A stretch of DNA of 64,000 bases from the NCBI GenBank assembly GCA_002729525.1, contig PBYI01000053.1, forward strand, positions 1 through 64,000, given 5' to 3'. A program made the position numbers and the translations under genes. Shown one piece after another: positions 45,553 through 53,981 of this stretch (the stretch's first letter is position 1; each line of letters opens with the position of its first letter). The notes beneath the pieces are model-generated. The model ran no database searches. It was not told the origin of the DNA and worked only from the letters and a program-made list of their open reading frames with translations. This DNA comes from Nocardioides sp. (lineage in GTDB: Bacteria > Actinomycetota > Actinomycetes > Propionibacteriales > Nocardioidaceae).

Positions 45553-45580
45553 CTTTCAACCAAGTCGGTCGCCGGTCGGG

Positions 45581-46582
45581 TCAGCGACGGTGCGCCCAGG
45601 TCAGCACCCGCAGCGCGTGGTCGGTGAGGAACGGGTCGCCGAGGTGGTCGACCACCCGGCGCACCCGGTCGGGGTCGAGCGGCAGCCGCCCGGGTCCGGG
45701 ACCGTCCGGAGCCGCCGCCAGGTCGAGCCCGAGGTCGAGGTCGGTGCGGCCCGACATGATCTCGACGTTGAAGTCGTAGCGCTCACGGGCGCCGTCGGCC
45801 GTCAGTGCGGTCACCACGCGCTTGCCGACGCGCGCGCGGCCCTCGGCCTCGCACGCGGCGTCCAGACCGGCCCGTACGGCGGCACCACCGTCGCGGTCGA
45901 GGTCCTCCCAGACGGCGTCCATCGAGCCCGCCAGTCGGAGCAGCAGCGACGCCGACTTCTCGCCGATGCCCTCCACCCCGGGCAGGTTGTCGCTGGCGTC
46001 CCCGCGCAGGGCGGCGTACTCCAGGTAGAAGCCGGCCGGTACGTCGTACATCGTGCGCAGGCGGGCCGGCGTGAGCAACGGGGACGACGCGATGCCTCCC
46101 GTGACCAGGCGCAGCACCGAGGTGAGGTCACTGATGTGGGCGAAGGCGTCGCGGTCGGAGGTGACGATCGTGCACCGCCACCCGTGCTGCTCGGCCAGGT
46201 GGGAGGCGCTGGCCGAGACGTCGTCGGCCTCCAGGCCCTCGGGTCGTACGGCGTGCAGGCCGAGCGCCGAGAGCAGCGCCGGGGCGCGGTCGAGCTGCTC
46301 GACGAGCGCCGGGTCCTTCTCCTTGCGGCCGGCCTTGTAGTCGGGGTACCGGTCGGAGCGCACCGACGCGCTGCGGTCGTCCAGGCCCAGCACCACCGCG
46401 TCGGGCGTGAGGTCCTCCAGCAGCTGGAGGACCAGCCGGAGCATGCCGTGCAGCGCCCACGCGGGTCGACCGCCGCGGTCGGTGCGCCGGCTGTCGACGT
46501 GCGCGTGGTGGCTGCGGTGCAGCAGTGACGGGGCGTCGACGGCGACGAGCAGCGGCGGGGGCTCGGATGACGGTGCGGTCAT
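45581..46582 (-). CDS. 5'-3' exonuclease (PolA N-domain-like)
   Basis: This 333-residue protein has the FEN/PIN-like fold of the 5'-3' exonuclease domain of DNA polymerase I, but without a polymerase domain. Acidic metal-binding residues are in VAVDAPSLLHR, VLGLDDRSASVR, GLEADDVSASA and VTSDRDAFAH. The helix-hairpin-helix clamp is in RGDASDNLPGVEGIGEKSASLLL. The conserved YPDYKAGR binds DNA. It likely removes RNA primers or flaps. Stand-alone copies are common in actinobacteria beside a full-length PolA. Start is ATG 46582. Confidence 0.9.
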   Translation of the reverse strand: MTAPSSEPPPLLVAVDAPSLLHRSHHAHVDSRRTDRGGRPAWALHGMLRLVLQLLEDLTPDAVVLGLDDRSASVRSDRYPDYKAGRKEKDPALVEQLDRAPALLSALGLHAVRPEGLEADDVSASASHLAEQHGWRCTIVTSDRDAFAHISDLTSVLRLVTGGIASSPLLTPARLRTMYDVPAGFYLEYAALRGDASDNLPGVEGIGEKSASLLLRLAGSMDAVWEDLDRDGGAAVRAGLDAACEAEGRARVGKRVVTALTADGARERYDFNVEIMSGRTDLDLGLDLAAAPDGPGPGRLPLDPDRVRRVVDHLGDPFLTDHALRVLTWAHRR

Positions 46583-46677
46583 GGCGTCGTCGATCGTGCC
46601 ACGCCCCGTTCGGTGGCGTACGGCGGCGTACGGCGGTGGGGGAGTCGGGCCGGGGTCAGCCGGCCGTCAGCTGGCCG

Positions 46678-47358
46678 TCAGGCCGGGAACTCGTGCACCT
46701 CGCCCTCGCCGACCACCGCGACGTCGCCGTCGACCCAGCGGATCGCGCGTCCGTCGGCGATGGCGTACGACGGGTTGCCGAGGCCGGCGGCCCACTGCTG
46801 CGCGGTCGCCAGGTTGTTGTCGGGGAGCATCGGGTTGCCGAGGTGCGGGAAGAGCGAGAAGTCGACGATCCCGAGCGTGCGGTCGATGTCCGGGGTGTCG
46901 GCGTCGGTGCCGGGCGGGCACCAGCCGACGAAGTCGTCGCCGATCCGCGGGGTGAGGACCATGCTGCCGGCGCTGAGCCCGACGTACACCGTGTCGTCGA
47001 GGGTGGGCACGATCTCGGCCAGGCCGGACTCGCGCATCCAGTGGTGGAGGAAGAGCGGGTCGCCGCCGCAGACCAGCAGCGCGTCGGCCGTGCGGACGGC
47101 CGGCTCCCATCGTTCGCGGTCGAGCAGCGGCAGGGCGGCCAGCTCGAGCACGCCGACCGACGTCCACCCGATCCCGACGAGCGGCGCGGTGTCGACCCCA
47201 GCGATGTCGCGCCAGGCGTTCTCGTGCCTGCCGAGCGCGTGCAGCGAGGTCGGCACCACCAGGGCGGTCGCCTCCTCGACCGGCTTGCCGAGCAGGTCGT
47301 CGAGCGTCTCGCGCAGAGCGGCATTGCCGATGCCGGCGGAGGTGAGCAGGAGCTTCAC
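46678..47358 (-). CDS. Peptidase E-like protein (family S51)
   Basis: This 226-residue protein starts with a GTG at 47358 and MKLLLTSAGIGN. It has the class-I glutamine-amidotransferase-like fold of peptidase S51: LLVCGGDPLFLHHWM, the nucleophile Ser in VYVGLSAGSMVL and the His in FSLFPHLGNP. Peptidase E cleaves dipeptides with N-terminal Asp, and some S51 members act on other substrates such as cyanophycin. The Ser-His pair is intact. It lies 95 bp downstream of a region with no gene on this strand and is probably transcribed alone. Confidence 0.88.
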   Translation of the reverse strand: MKLLLTSAGIGNAALRETLDDLLGKPVEEATALVVPTSLHALGRHENAWRDIAGVDTAPLVGIGWTSVGVLELAALPLLDRERWEPAVRTADALLVCGGDPLFLHHWMRESGLAEIVPTLDDTVYVGLSAGSMVLTPRIGDDFVGWCPPGTDADTPDIDRTLGIVDFSLFPHLGNPMLPDNNLATAQQWAAGLGNPSYAIADGRAIRWVDGDVAVVGEGEVHEFPA

Positions 47359-47527
47359 GGCGGTCCTCCCGGGACGGGGGCGGGTGCGCCCCGGAGCGTA
47401 CGTCGCGGGGCTCAGACAGGCCGGTGGGGGCGGGTGAAGGCGTCGTGAAACCGCCGTGAAAGCGGCCGCTCCTGGCGTCGCCGACGCATCGCCCGGAACC
47501 CTCGGGCGCCGACCCCAGGAGCCACCA

Positions 47528-47714
47528 TGACGTCCTCCACCCTGACCGCGGGCGGCCCCCCGCGGACCTACCCGTCGCTGCGCGCGGCGTGGATCCCGCT
47601 CGCGGCGCTGGCGAGCGGGTGACGTTCTGGGTCCTCGCGGCGGTCGTCGGTGTCGTCGGCTTCCTCGGCGCGCGGTCGCTGACGGACTCCCGGCTCGCCG
47701 AGGAGCCGCACTGA
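47528..47714 (+). pseudogene. MFS (DHA2-type) transporter remnant with its middle deleted
   Basis: Two short overlapping frames lie here. The first (47528-47623) reads MTSSTLTAGGPPR, YPSLRAAWIPLAALASG and stops. It looks like the start of a DHA2-type drug-exporter N-terminus, where WIPLAAL leads into the first helix. The second (47619-47714, GTG overlapping the first stop) reads VTFWVLAAVVGVVGFLGARS and ends LAEEPH, typical of the last helix and tail of such transporters. I read it as a transporter that lost about 400 codons. Two coupled single-helix micropeptides are the alternative. Confidence 0.6.
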
Positions 47715-48210
47715 GGCAGGCCCTGCTCGTCGCTGGGCGGACATATCGACGACGCTCGGCTACACCGGCGCACGTCGTCCCAGGTCGGCGACAGCGCGGT
47801 CGTCGACCGTGCGGCGATGTGTCCGTCGCTCTACGGGGAGGCGAGGGCGTCCCGTCCGTTGCCGATCCCGCAGTCGGCTGGGGGTAACGCCGGCGCCGCT
47901 CACTTAGAGTCTGCGTTCGTGCTGGTCATCGGGCCGGATGCAGCGCGGGGCCCATCGTTACCCCCAGCGGTCTACGACGCCGGGAAACGATGTCGAACGG
48001 CCGGAGGCCCCCACCGCACTGCGGTGAGGGCCTCCGGGGAGACAGGTGAGCGGCCGGCTCAGATGTCGTAGTACTGACTGACTGACCCATGTTGACCTGC
48101 GCAAACGTCGAGATGTCCCGGCCGTTTGTACCGGGCTTGTAACAACATAGCGCGTGGCCGAGTGGTTGGAGCCCGGCCCACGGCCCCGGCCCCTGAAGCT
48201 GTCGGCGCCC
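47715..48210. other. Gene-free stretch at the core/accessory boundary
   Basis: I see no supported gene in this ~500-bp stretch. It contains a perfect 13-bp inverted repeat (GCTGGGGGTAACG at 47877-47889 and its complement at 47956-47968, 66 bp apart), a long hairpin at 48001-48037 and a short CTGA tandem repeat at about 48073-48086. A string resembling a tRNA D-arm at about 48154-48170 has no matching acceptor or anticodon arm. Base composition and codon use change to the right of this stretch. Confidence 0.6.
48001..48037. terminator. Long GC-rich hairpin
   Basis: CCGGAGGCCC-C-CACCGC pairs with GCGGTG-A-GGGCCTCCGG around a 3-base loop, giving 16 pairs with one mismatch. It would be a terminator or a remnant of one. 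No complete gene ends directly beside it on the plus strand. Confidence 0.5.
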
Positions 48211-48702
48211 CTATTCGGCCGAGTGCGCCTGTTCGAAGTGAGTCACGTCGACGGCCACGAAGACTGCTGTGGCTCGGGCGACGATCCGCTGCTGGGGGTC
48301 GACTACCTCTGCCTCGACAAAGCGCTTGCGTCCCTCCGTCTCCAGGGCCCTACCGGCAAGCTCGTACTGCACACCGAGCAAGACCGGCGACAGGTACTCG
48401 ATCGTCAGGGAACGGGTCACGGCAGGCTGGCCCGTCAGGTAGAGCAGGAAGCCGAGCAAGTCATCGAGAACTGTTGCCACGGCGCCACCGTGCGCGATTC
48501 CCGGCGCCCCGACGTGGCGCTCATCGAAGACATGCGTGGCGACCACTCCGTCTCCGCTGCGGCGGACCAGGAGGTGGTGTCCGTGGTGGTTGTCCGGACC
48601 GCATCCCAGGCAATGGGGATGGTGCGGCGGCAACTCCGCTCCGTCGGGGTGATCCCGAAACTTGGTATCCCACGTCGCGAGCAGGCTTTGGATGTCGATC
48701 AC
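48211..48702 (-). CDS. PaaI-type hotdog thioesterase, copy 1
   Basis: This 163-residue hotdog-fold protein starts at the GTG at 48702, which overlaps the stop of the upstream TetR gene (GTGA). It has HPHCLGCGPDNHHGHHL, then the thioesterase core GAPGIAHGGAVATVLDDLLGFLLYLTG, with His-Gly-Gly at the active site, and LTIEYLSPVLLG. Such proteins hydrolyse acyl-CoA thioesters, often of aromatic or short acyl groups. A close relative at 57354-57851 is also coupled to a TetR gene, so this is a duplicated two-gene module. Confidence 0.87.
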   Translation of the reverse strand: MIDIQSLLATWDTKFRDHPDGAELPPHHPHCLGCGPDNHHGHHLLVRRSGDGVVATHVFDERHVGAPGIAHGGAVATVLDDLLGFLLYLTGQPAVTRSLTIEYLSPVLLGVQYELAGRALETEGRKRFVEAEVVDPQQRIVARATAVFVAVDVTHFEQAHSAE

Positions 48703-49286
48703 GAGGTCGCCATCTCCGTCAAGAGTTGCTCCCACCGGTCCAGCGCGCGACGGGACTGCTGTGCGCGCTCATGGTCGAACATGCCGCTCACGCCCTGCCC
48801 GAGGAGCAGGTCCAGTGTCAGCTGGATCGCCACCGGGTCTTCGGTGACGTAGCGCCGACAGATCTCATACAACTCCTCGTGCACCCTGGTCTCGGCGGGT
48901 ACCAGTTGTTCGCGCAGTTCGGCATTCGCCCGGGCGGCCACCCACATCTCCAGCGTGGCGGCGTACAGCGGCCCCGAGAGCGCGTCGGCCAACAGTCGTA
49001 TCGCGCGCCGAGACAGTGATGTGGCCCGCTCTGGGATCATCGCCTCCAACTGAGAGCGCACCGATTCGAGTCTCTTCTGCGCCAGATGCTCCACCGCCGC
49101 CACCACCATCTGATCGCGGGTGCCGAAGTGGTGCAGCTGCGCGCCCCGGGACAAACCTGCCTTCGCTGCTACCGCCGGACCGGTGGTGCCGCCGTAGCCG
49201 TGCTCAACGAGACAGGAGATGGTCGCGTCCAACAGGACGCGGCGGGTGGCGGCCGAACGAACTTCCTGGCGCGTCGTCTTGTCCAC
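48699..49286 (-). CDS. TetR-family regulator (module copy 1)
   Basis: This 195-residue regulator has the TetR helix-turn-helix TRRVLLDATISCLVEHGYGGTTGPAVAAKAGLSRGAQLHHFGTRDQM. Its C-terminal domain has LEMWVAARANAELREQLVPAE and LLLGQGVSGMFDHERAQQSRRALDRWEQLL. Start is a GTG at 49286. The intergenic region to the divergent small-protein gene carries TACATG-ACTG-CATGTA at 49305-49320, 18 bp from the start codon, a probable autoregulatory operator. It is coupled to the downstream thioesterase gene. Confidence 0.88.
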   Translation of the reverse strand: MDKTTRQEVRSAATRRVLLDATISCLVEHGYGGTTGPAVAAKAGLSRGAQLHHFGTRDQMVVAAVEHLAQKRLESVRSQLEAMIPERATSLSRRAIRLLADALSGPLYAATLEMWVAARANAELREQLVPAETRVHEELYEICRRYVTEDPVAIQLTLDLLLGQGVSGMFDHERAQQSRRALDRWEQLLTEMATS

Positions 49287-49304
49287 CCGTACAGGTTACA
49301 TACA

Positions 49305-49320
49305 TACATGACTGCATGTA
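49305..49320. promoter_or_regulatory. Operator candidate of the TetR gene at 48699-49286
   Basis: TACATGACTGCATGTA is a perfect 6-bp inverted repeat with a 4-base spacer, and ACATACATACATG repeats extend it on the left. It sits between two divergent genes, where it could control both. Confidence 0.6.
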
Positions 49321-49374
49321 GTCTGGCAGTACCGAGGACGATCCTTGAGGTTCGGTCCGACGGAGGTGACCGAG

Positions 49375-49707
49375 ATGAGCCTGGGCTACGGGTGGCAACC
49401 CCTTGCTGACGCGCTGGGCGACCTTCTGCTGTACGCGTTCTGGTTCCTGGCTGGCGGTGCGGTAGCGATAGGCGCCTGCTGGTACGGCGGCTACGAGGGC
49501 TACCGGGCGTGGCGGGAGTTAGAGCACGAGTCACTTCGGCGGCGCCACGAACGGCGCATCGAGAAGCAAACAGCACGCGGCCTGGTCCAGCTGGAGGAGT
49601 TCCTGCGAGGCCAGACGCGATCAACGGTGGAGGAATCGTCGCTGCCGAAGGCAACCAGGGGAAGCAAGATCCATCGCCGACGAGCCCCCCACAAGGATCT
49701 CCCGTAG
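49375..49707 (+). CDS. Small single-helix membrane protein (110 aa)
   Basis: I do not recognise a family. ATG 49375 follows a GGAGGTGA site. The protein has a short outside or periplasmic start (MSLGYGWQPLADALGD) and one membrane helix (LLLYAFWFLAGGAVAIGACW, about residues 17-36). A charged, probably coiled-coil segment (RELEHESLRRRHERRIEKQ) and a basic tail (IHRRRAPHKDLP) follow. It is divergent from a TetR gene and shares its operator region, so it is probably under that regulator. A role alongside the nearby MMPL exporter is possible but unsupported. Confidence 0.65.
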   Translation: MSLGYGWQPLADALGDLLLYAFWFLAGGAVAIGACWYGGYEGYRAWRELEHESLRRRHERRIEKQTARGLVQLEEFLRGQTRSTVEESSLPKATRGSKIHRRRAPHKDLP

Positions 49708-49922
49708 GAGAGCAACGCTCTCACGCGCGACCCTGCCGAGCGGGGGAGCAGCTCGGACGCGGGTATTCCCGGTCCCACCCTGAGCGCCGCTCCAGCCAGC
49801 CGATTCCGGTGGCCCCTGTCGGCGGCTCTCGTAGCCGGCCCGCGTAGCCGGCAAGCGCTGTCTGATAGCCGCGATTCCGCAGTCCCCGCGGGGGTGTCGA
49901 TTCTGCGGACGCCCTGAAGGAT

Positions 49923-49952
49923 TGCCCAATGGGAAATCTTGCTCAATGGGCA
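49923..49952. promoter_or_regulatory. Operator candidate upstream of the TetR-MMPL operon
   Basis: TGCCCAATGGG at 49923-49933 and CAATGGGCA at 49944-49952 form an imperfect inverted repeat (outer TGCCCA/TGGGCA perfect). They also form a direct repeat of CAATGGG. It ends 22 bp before the ATG of the TetR gene at 49975. Confidence 0.5.
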
Positions 49953-49974
49953 CTCGCGCTGGGAAACTCAATCC

Positions 49975-50583
49975 ATGACCGAACCCGGGCTTCGAGAACG
50001 CAAGCGAGAGGCGACTGCCCAGGCCCTCGCGCAGGCGGCGTTCGAGCTCGCGCGAGAGCACGGAGTCGACGGCTTCGTGATCGATGATGTCGCCCGCCGC
50101 GCTGGATACTCGCGTAGGACCTTCGCCAACCACTTCAGCTGCAAGGAAGAGGCCATCGCGATGGTCGCGTTCCGCGGCGTCAGTGAGGCGACAATCGCGC
50201 TCGGCGACCTGGCTGCGGACCTGCCCCTCCTGGACGCCTTGCACGAGGTCTTGAGGGCGCAACTCACGACGGAGGCGTTCGTACAGATGCGCGAACTGGT
50301 CGTGCTGTCGGGCCGGTATCCCTCTCTCGAACCGTACGTGTTTGCCCTCCAACACTGGATGCGTCACTCGGCCCAGGAAACCTTGCGCACTGCGGCCCGG
50401 GATCGCCATCCCGGCATCTACGCGCCGTTGCTGTTTGGCGCCGTCTACGGGGCGATCTCAGCGGCCCTGGAGGGAGCCCTGGACGTGCATGTCCCCGACG
50501 GTGCCTCAACCGCCCAACCGGGGTCGATCGACTACGAGGAGTTCCTCGAACTCGCCTTTGACTACCTGCGGTCCGGCTTCTAG
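49975..50583 (+). CDS. TetR-family regulator of the MMPL exporter
   Basis: This 202-residue regulator starts at ATG 49975. An in-frame start at 49939 lies in the operator candidate and is less likely. The helix-turn-helix is clear: ATAQALAQAAFELAREHGVDGFVIDDVARRAGYSRRTFANHFSCKEEAI. The ligand domain includes VLSGRYPSLEPYVFALQHWMRHSAQETL. It lies 38 bp upstream of a large MMPL-family exporter gene on the same strand. This TetR-exporter arrangement usually means substrate-induced efflux. Confidence 0.9.
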   Translation: MTEPGLRERKREATAQALAQAAFELAREHGVDGFVIDDVARRAGYSRRTFANHFSCKEEAIAMVAFRGVSEATIALGDLAADLPLLDALHEVLRAQLTTEAFVQMRELVVLSGRYPSLEPYVFALQHWMRHSAQETLRTAARDRHPGIYAPLLFGAVYGAISAALEGALDVHVPDGASTAQPGSIDYEEFLELAFDYLRSGF

Positions 50584-50621
50584 CGGCGCCGTCGCCGCGC
50601 TGCTCACGGAAAGGGCACCAG

Positions 50622-52970
50622 ATGTCCACGCTTCTCTACCGGCTGGGTCACCGAGCGTTCGACCGACCTTGGTTCGTTTTGGCGGGCTGGCTCGTCGCGA
50701 TCGGCATCGTCATCGCGGGTATCGCCCTCAACGGTGTCAGCGTGAGTTCGGGCTTCAAGGTGGACGGGACCGAGGCGCAGACGGTGCTCGACCGCGTCAC
50801 GGCTGAGCTGCCCGAGGTGTCGGGCGGTCAAGCCAGCGTCGTGTTTGTCGTGCCCGAGGGGCAGCGCATTGATACCCCAGATCGGGTCGAGGCGCTCGCC
50901 CGGGCCATCGATGCCGTCTTCGGGTTGGATCAGGTCGCCGCTCCCCCTGAAATGGAACGCGACGCCGCCGGCGATCCGAGCCGCGCACCGGAGGGCGCCC
51001 AGCCCTTCGGGCCACTGATCTACGACGGGGCCCCGGTGCCCGGGGCGCTCCTCTCCGCCCGCGGCGACACCGTCTTGTTCCAGTTCCAGTTCAAGGTGCC
51101 CACCACGTCACTGGCGAACAGTGACGTGACCGCGGTCCTGGACGCGGTGGAACGCAGCGAGACCGGTACCGGGATCACGGCCTTGCCCAGCGACTCGCTT
51201 AAAGCGCTCGAGGTACCCGTCGGCGCAGGGGAAGTCATCGGTCTCACGGTGGCCGGGATCGTGCTCGTGCTGACACTGGGCTCGGTGGTCGCTGCTGGGC
51301 TGCCTTTGGTCAACGCGCTTGTCGGGGTCGGTATCGGTGTGGGCGGCGCCTATGCTCTCTCGACGGTTCTATCGATGAGTTCAGCAACCCCGGTTCTCGG
51401 ACTCATGGTTGGCCTCGCGGTCGGGATCGACTACTCGCTGTTCATCGTGAACCGGCAGCGGCGCTTGATCCTGGATCAGGGCCTGGCCGCGCACGAGGCG
51501 GCCAGCCGTGCCGTCGGCACCGCTGGAAGCGCCGTGTTCTTCGCCGGTCTCACTGTGATCGTCGCGCTCACAGCCCTGACCATCATCGGCATCACCATGC
51601 TGACCGTCATGGCGCTGGTCGCGGCATCGACTGTGGCGCTGGCCGTCCTCATCGCGCTCACTATGCTGCCCGCGCTGCTGGGTCTCGTTGGCGAGCGAAT
51701 CTGCTCTGTCAAAGCTCGCCACACCCGCCGCGAGCGCCTTGCCGATGAAGCGCACAGCGTCGCAGACCACTGGGTGAAGCGTGTCATCAAGTATCGATGG
51801 CCGGTCATCGCGATCGTCGCGACGCTGCTGGGAGTTGCAGCCATCCCCGCGGCCAGCATGGAGCTCGGCATCCCTACCGCCGCTACCGCGAGTAGCGACT
51901 CCAGTGCTCGGCAAGGGTACGACGCGATTTCGCGTGGATTCGGAGAAGGGTTCAACGGCCCCCTGCTTGTCACCGCCGAGCCGACACACCCCGGCCCTCC
52001 GATCACCCCCGCGGTCACCGCCAAGCTCATTCAGGCTCTCCAGCAACAGCACAATGTCGCTGCGGTTGTGCCTCTCGGGGCAGGCAGGTCAGGTCAACTG
52101 GTCGTCCTCAGCGTGATCCCGAAGTCCGGTCCCTCCGACCAAGCCACCACGGATCTGGTCAGGGCGCTGCGCCAACCCGATCTCGACCTTGCCAAGGACA
52201 ACCAAGTGACGCTGGGCGTGACCGGTTACACCGCGATCAGCATCGACATGTCCGACAAGCTCGCCGGCGTGATCCCGCAGTACCTCGGGGTCATCGTGCT
52301 GCTATCGCTACTGATCCTGATGTTGGTCTTCCGGTCCGTCATCGTTCCACTCGTCGCGACTGCCGGGTTCCTGCTCAGCATCCTGGCCACCTTCGGCGTC
52401 ACTACAGCCGTCTTCACCTGGGGATGGTTCGGCAGCCTGTTTGCAGTGGAGGGAGGTGGCCCGATCATGAGCTTCATACCGATCATCGCCACAGGCATCC
52501 TCTACGGACTCGCCATGGACTACCAGGTCTTCCTCGTCTCCTCGATGCGAGACGCCTACGTCCACGGCCACCACGGCATGCGCAGTGTCGTCCACGGCTT
52601 CGACCAAGCAAGCCGCGTAGTCGTAGCAGCGGCCCTGATCATGATCGCCGTCTTCTCCGGCTTTATCTTCAGCCACGACATCGTGGTCAAACAGGTCGGC
52701 CTTGCGCTCGCCGTTGGCATCCTCATCGACGCCTTCTTCGTCCGCGTGACACTCATGCCAGCAGTAATGGCGATCGTCGACGACAGGGCGTGGTGGCTGC
52801 CGCGCTGGCTCGATCGCTTGATCCCGAACCTCGACGTCGAAGGCGACCGGCTCGCCACCCTGCTCAGCCAGCGGTCGAGCGCACAAGCGACCGTCAACGA
52901 CGAGCTGAGCGCCCTGTCAGGCAACGGCTCCACCGCCTCGATCCAGGAGCCCGGCCGCCCCCAGCGATAG
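50622..52970 (+). CDS. MMPL-family RND transporter
   Basis: This 782-residue exporter has two repeats of one helix, a large outer loop and a block of five to six helices. The first helix is WFVLAGWLVAIGIVIAGIAL (about residues 16-35). The first helix block carries LMVGLAVGIDYSLFIVNRQRRL and the second IIATGILYGLAMDYQVFLVSSMRDA, the paired GxxxDY motifs of MMPL proteins. These use proton flow to export lipids, siderophores or toxic hydrophobic compounds. Base composition is less GC-rich than the left half of the window. The TetR gene just upstream is the likely regulator. Confidence 0.93.
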   Translation: MSTLLYRLGHRAFDRPWFVLAGWLVAIGIVIAGIALNGVSVSSGFKVDGTEAQTVLDRVTAELPEVSGGQASVVFVVPEGQRIDTPDRVEALARAIDAVFGLDQVAAPPEMERDAAGDPSRAPEGAQPFGPLIYDGAPVPGALLSARGDTVLFQFQFKVPTTSLANSDVTAVLDAVERSETGTGITALPSDSLKALEVPVGAGEVIGLTVAGIVLVLTLGSVVAAGLPLVNALVGVGIGVGGAYALSTVLSMSSATPVLGLMVGLAVGIDYSLFIVNRQRRLILDQGLAAHEAASRAVGTAGSAVFFAGLTVIVALTALTIIGITMLTVMALVAASTVALAVLIALTMLPALLGLVGERICSVKARHTRRERLADEAHSVADHWVKRVIKYRWPVIAIVATLLGVAAIPAASMELGIPTAATASSDSSARQGYDAISRGFGEGFNGPLLVTAEPTHPGPPITPAVTAKLIQALQQQHNVAAVVPLGAGRSGQLVVLSVIPKSGPSDQATTDLVRALRQPDLDLAKDNQVTLGVTGYTAISIDMSDKLAGVIPQYLGVIVLLSLLILMLVFRSVIVPLVATAGFLLSILATFGVTTAVFTWGWFGSLFAVEGGGPIMSFIPIIATGILYGLAMDYQVFLVSSMRDAYVHGHHGMRSVVHGFDQASRVVVAAALIMIAVFSGFIFSHDIVVKQVGLALAVGILIDAFFVRVTLMPAVMAIVDDRAWWLPRWLDRLIPNLDVEGDRLATLLSQRSSAQATVNDELSALSGNGSTASIQEPGRPQR

Positions 52971-53161
52971 GAGGCCGGAAGCCTCAATGCGGAGGCTCAA
53001 CGCGGACGCCGGCGCATCGGGCCAGTGGCGCGCGCCGACCCGCGTTCCCCGGTGGCTGGCCCGAGCATCAGGGCGCCGGACAGGAGACGTTGGCGCCCGA
53101 TACTCCAGCGGCCGTCGACCGAGGAGTGGTCCCGTCCAGGGACTGGCAATCGGCCGGTCGA

Positions 53162-53385
53162 TCACCCGATCCCGTGGCGCCGCATCCGAGTCGGCCACCA
53201 ATTGTGATCCTCGAGCAGGGCGGCACACGCGGGCACGATGAGGCTGCGGACCACGAAGGTGTCGAGCAGCAGTCCTGCTGCCACGGTGAAGCCGGTCTCC
53301 GCGAGGGTGACCACTGGTGAAGAGAGGAGGGCGACGAAGGTGCTGGCGAAGATGATGCCTGCGGAGATGATCACGGGGCGGCGTC
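53162..53385 (-). pseudogene. MMPL transporter C-terminal fragment
   Basis: Only the last ~70 codons of an MMPL exporter remain. They read IISAGIIFASTFVALLSSP, TGFTVAAGLLLDTFVVRSLI and PACAALLEDHNWWPTRM, then stop. The matching part of the truncated MMPL at 55765-56388 reads ITAAGVIFASTFVALLFSS, ASGLLLDTFIVRTLVVPACA and FEERSWWPHR, so the two fragments are related. No MMPL sequence precedes it; plus-strand SulP debris starts where the fragment begins. Confidence 0.75.
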
Positions 53386-53397
53386 CTGGTTGCCATG

Positions 53398-53731
53398 ACG
53401 CTTTACGCCCGCAGGGTCGCCCACCTCACCGACACCCACCGCGAGCTCGTCGAGAGCGCAGACGGGACCGTCGCGGCGGTCTACACGGTCACCGGCGAGC
53501 TGTTCTTCGCCTCCAGCAACGACCTATACACGCAGTACGAGTACGCCGACGACCCCAACCGCGTCGTCATCGACCTGTCCCAGTCACACATCTGGGACGC
53601 CTTGACCGTCGCCTCGCTCGACGCCATCACCCAAGTACGAACGCAAGGGCAAGACCGTCGAGATCGTCGGTCTCAATGACGCCAGCGCCGAACGGCACGG
53701 TCGGCTCGCCGGAGAGCTGCCCTCGCACTAG
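53398..53731 (+). pseudogene. SulP-type anion permease remnant (STAS end, frameshifted)
   Basis: The frame from 53395 encodes AVYTVTGELFFASSNDLYTQ, then RVVIDLSQSHIWDALTVASLDAIT. This is the C-terminal STAS region of a SulP sulfate/bicarbonate permease. At about 53630 one extra C shifts the frame. Skipping it restores KYERKGKTVEIVGLNDASAERHGRLAGELPSH and a stop at 53731. The ~400-residue membrane part is missing. It is therefore both truncated at the 5' end and frameshifted. Confidence 0.75.
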
Positions 53732-53738
53732 TTCTGGG

Positions 53739-53880
53739 CTATGGGGGGGCGACGGTGTGTCCGGCCTCGGCCCGCTCGGTCAGGTACGCGGCCAACGCCT
53801 CGGGCGGGGCCTCCTCCACCAGGCGCCCAAGGTCGTCGACCACCACCCGCAGCAGGAGGGACTGCACCAGTGGTCTCGGC
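53739..53880 (-). pseudogene. Unidentified C-terminal protein fragment
   Basis: A minus-strand frame ending in TAG at 53739-53741 encodes about 40 protein-like residues: VQSLLLRVVVDDLGRLVEEA, then PPEALAAYLTERAEAGHTVAPP. It has actinobacterial codon use and no plausible start. It looks like the end of a lost gene between the SulP remnant and the TetR gene. I cannot name the family. Confidence 0.35.
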
Positions 53881-53981
53881 TGCGGTCACCGCGTGACACC
53901 TGGGCGGCTTGCACCCGATCGAAGCCCTTTTCGTCCTGCTGCTGGCCTTCGTTCGTGATCGTGATGCGGGGTTCACCGACG

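Noticed and set aside
48058..48070. Minus-strand codons reading QYYDI and stop, as at the end of a glutamine synthetase
   Set aside because: Only five residues match and the codons upstream do not continue the family. Chance is more likely than a remnant.
48150..48185. A tRNA-like string (GTGGCCGAGTGGTTGGA) in the boundary gap
   Set aside because: It resembles a tRNA-Ser/Leu D-arm, but I find no acceptor stem, anticodon arm or T-arm around it, so I do not call a tRNA or an attachment site.
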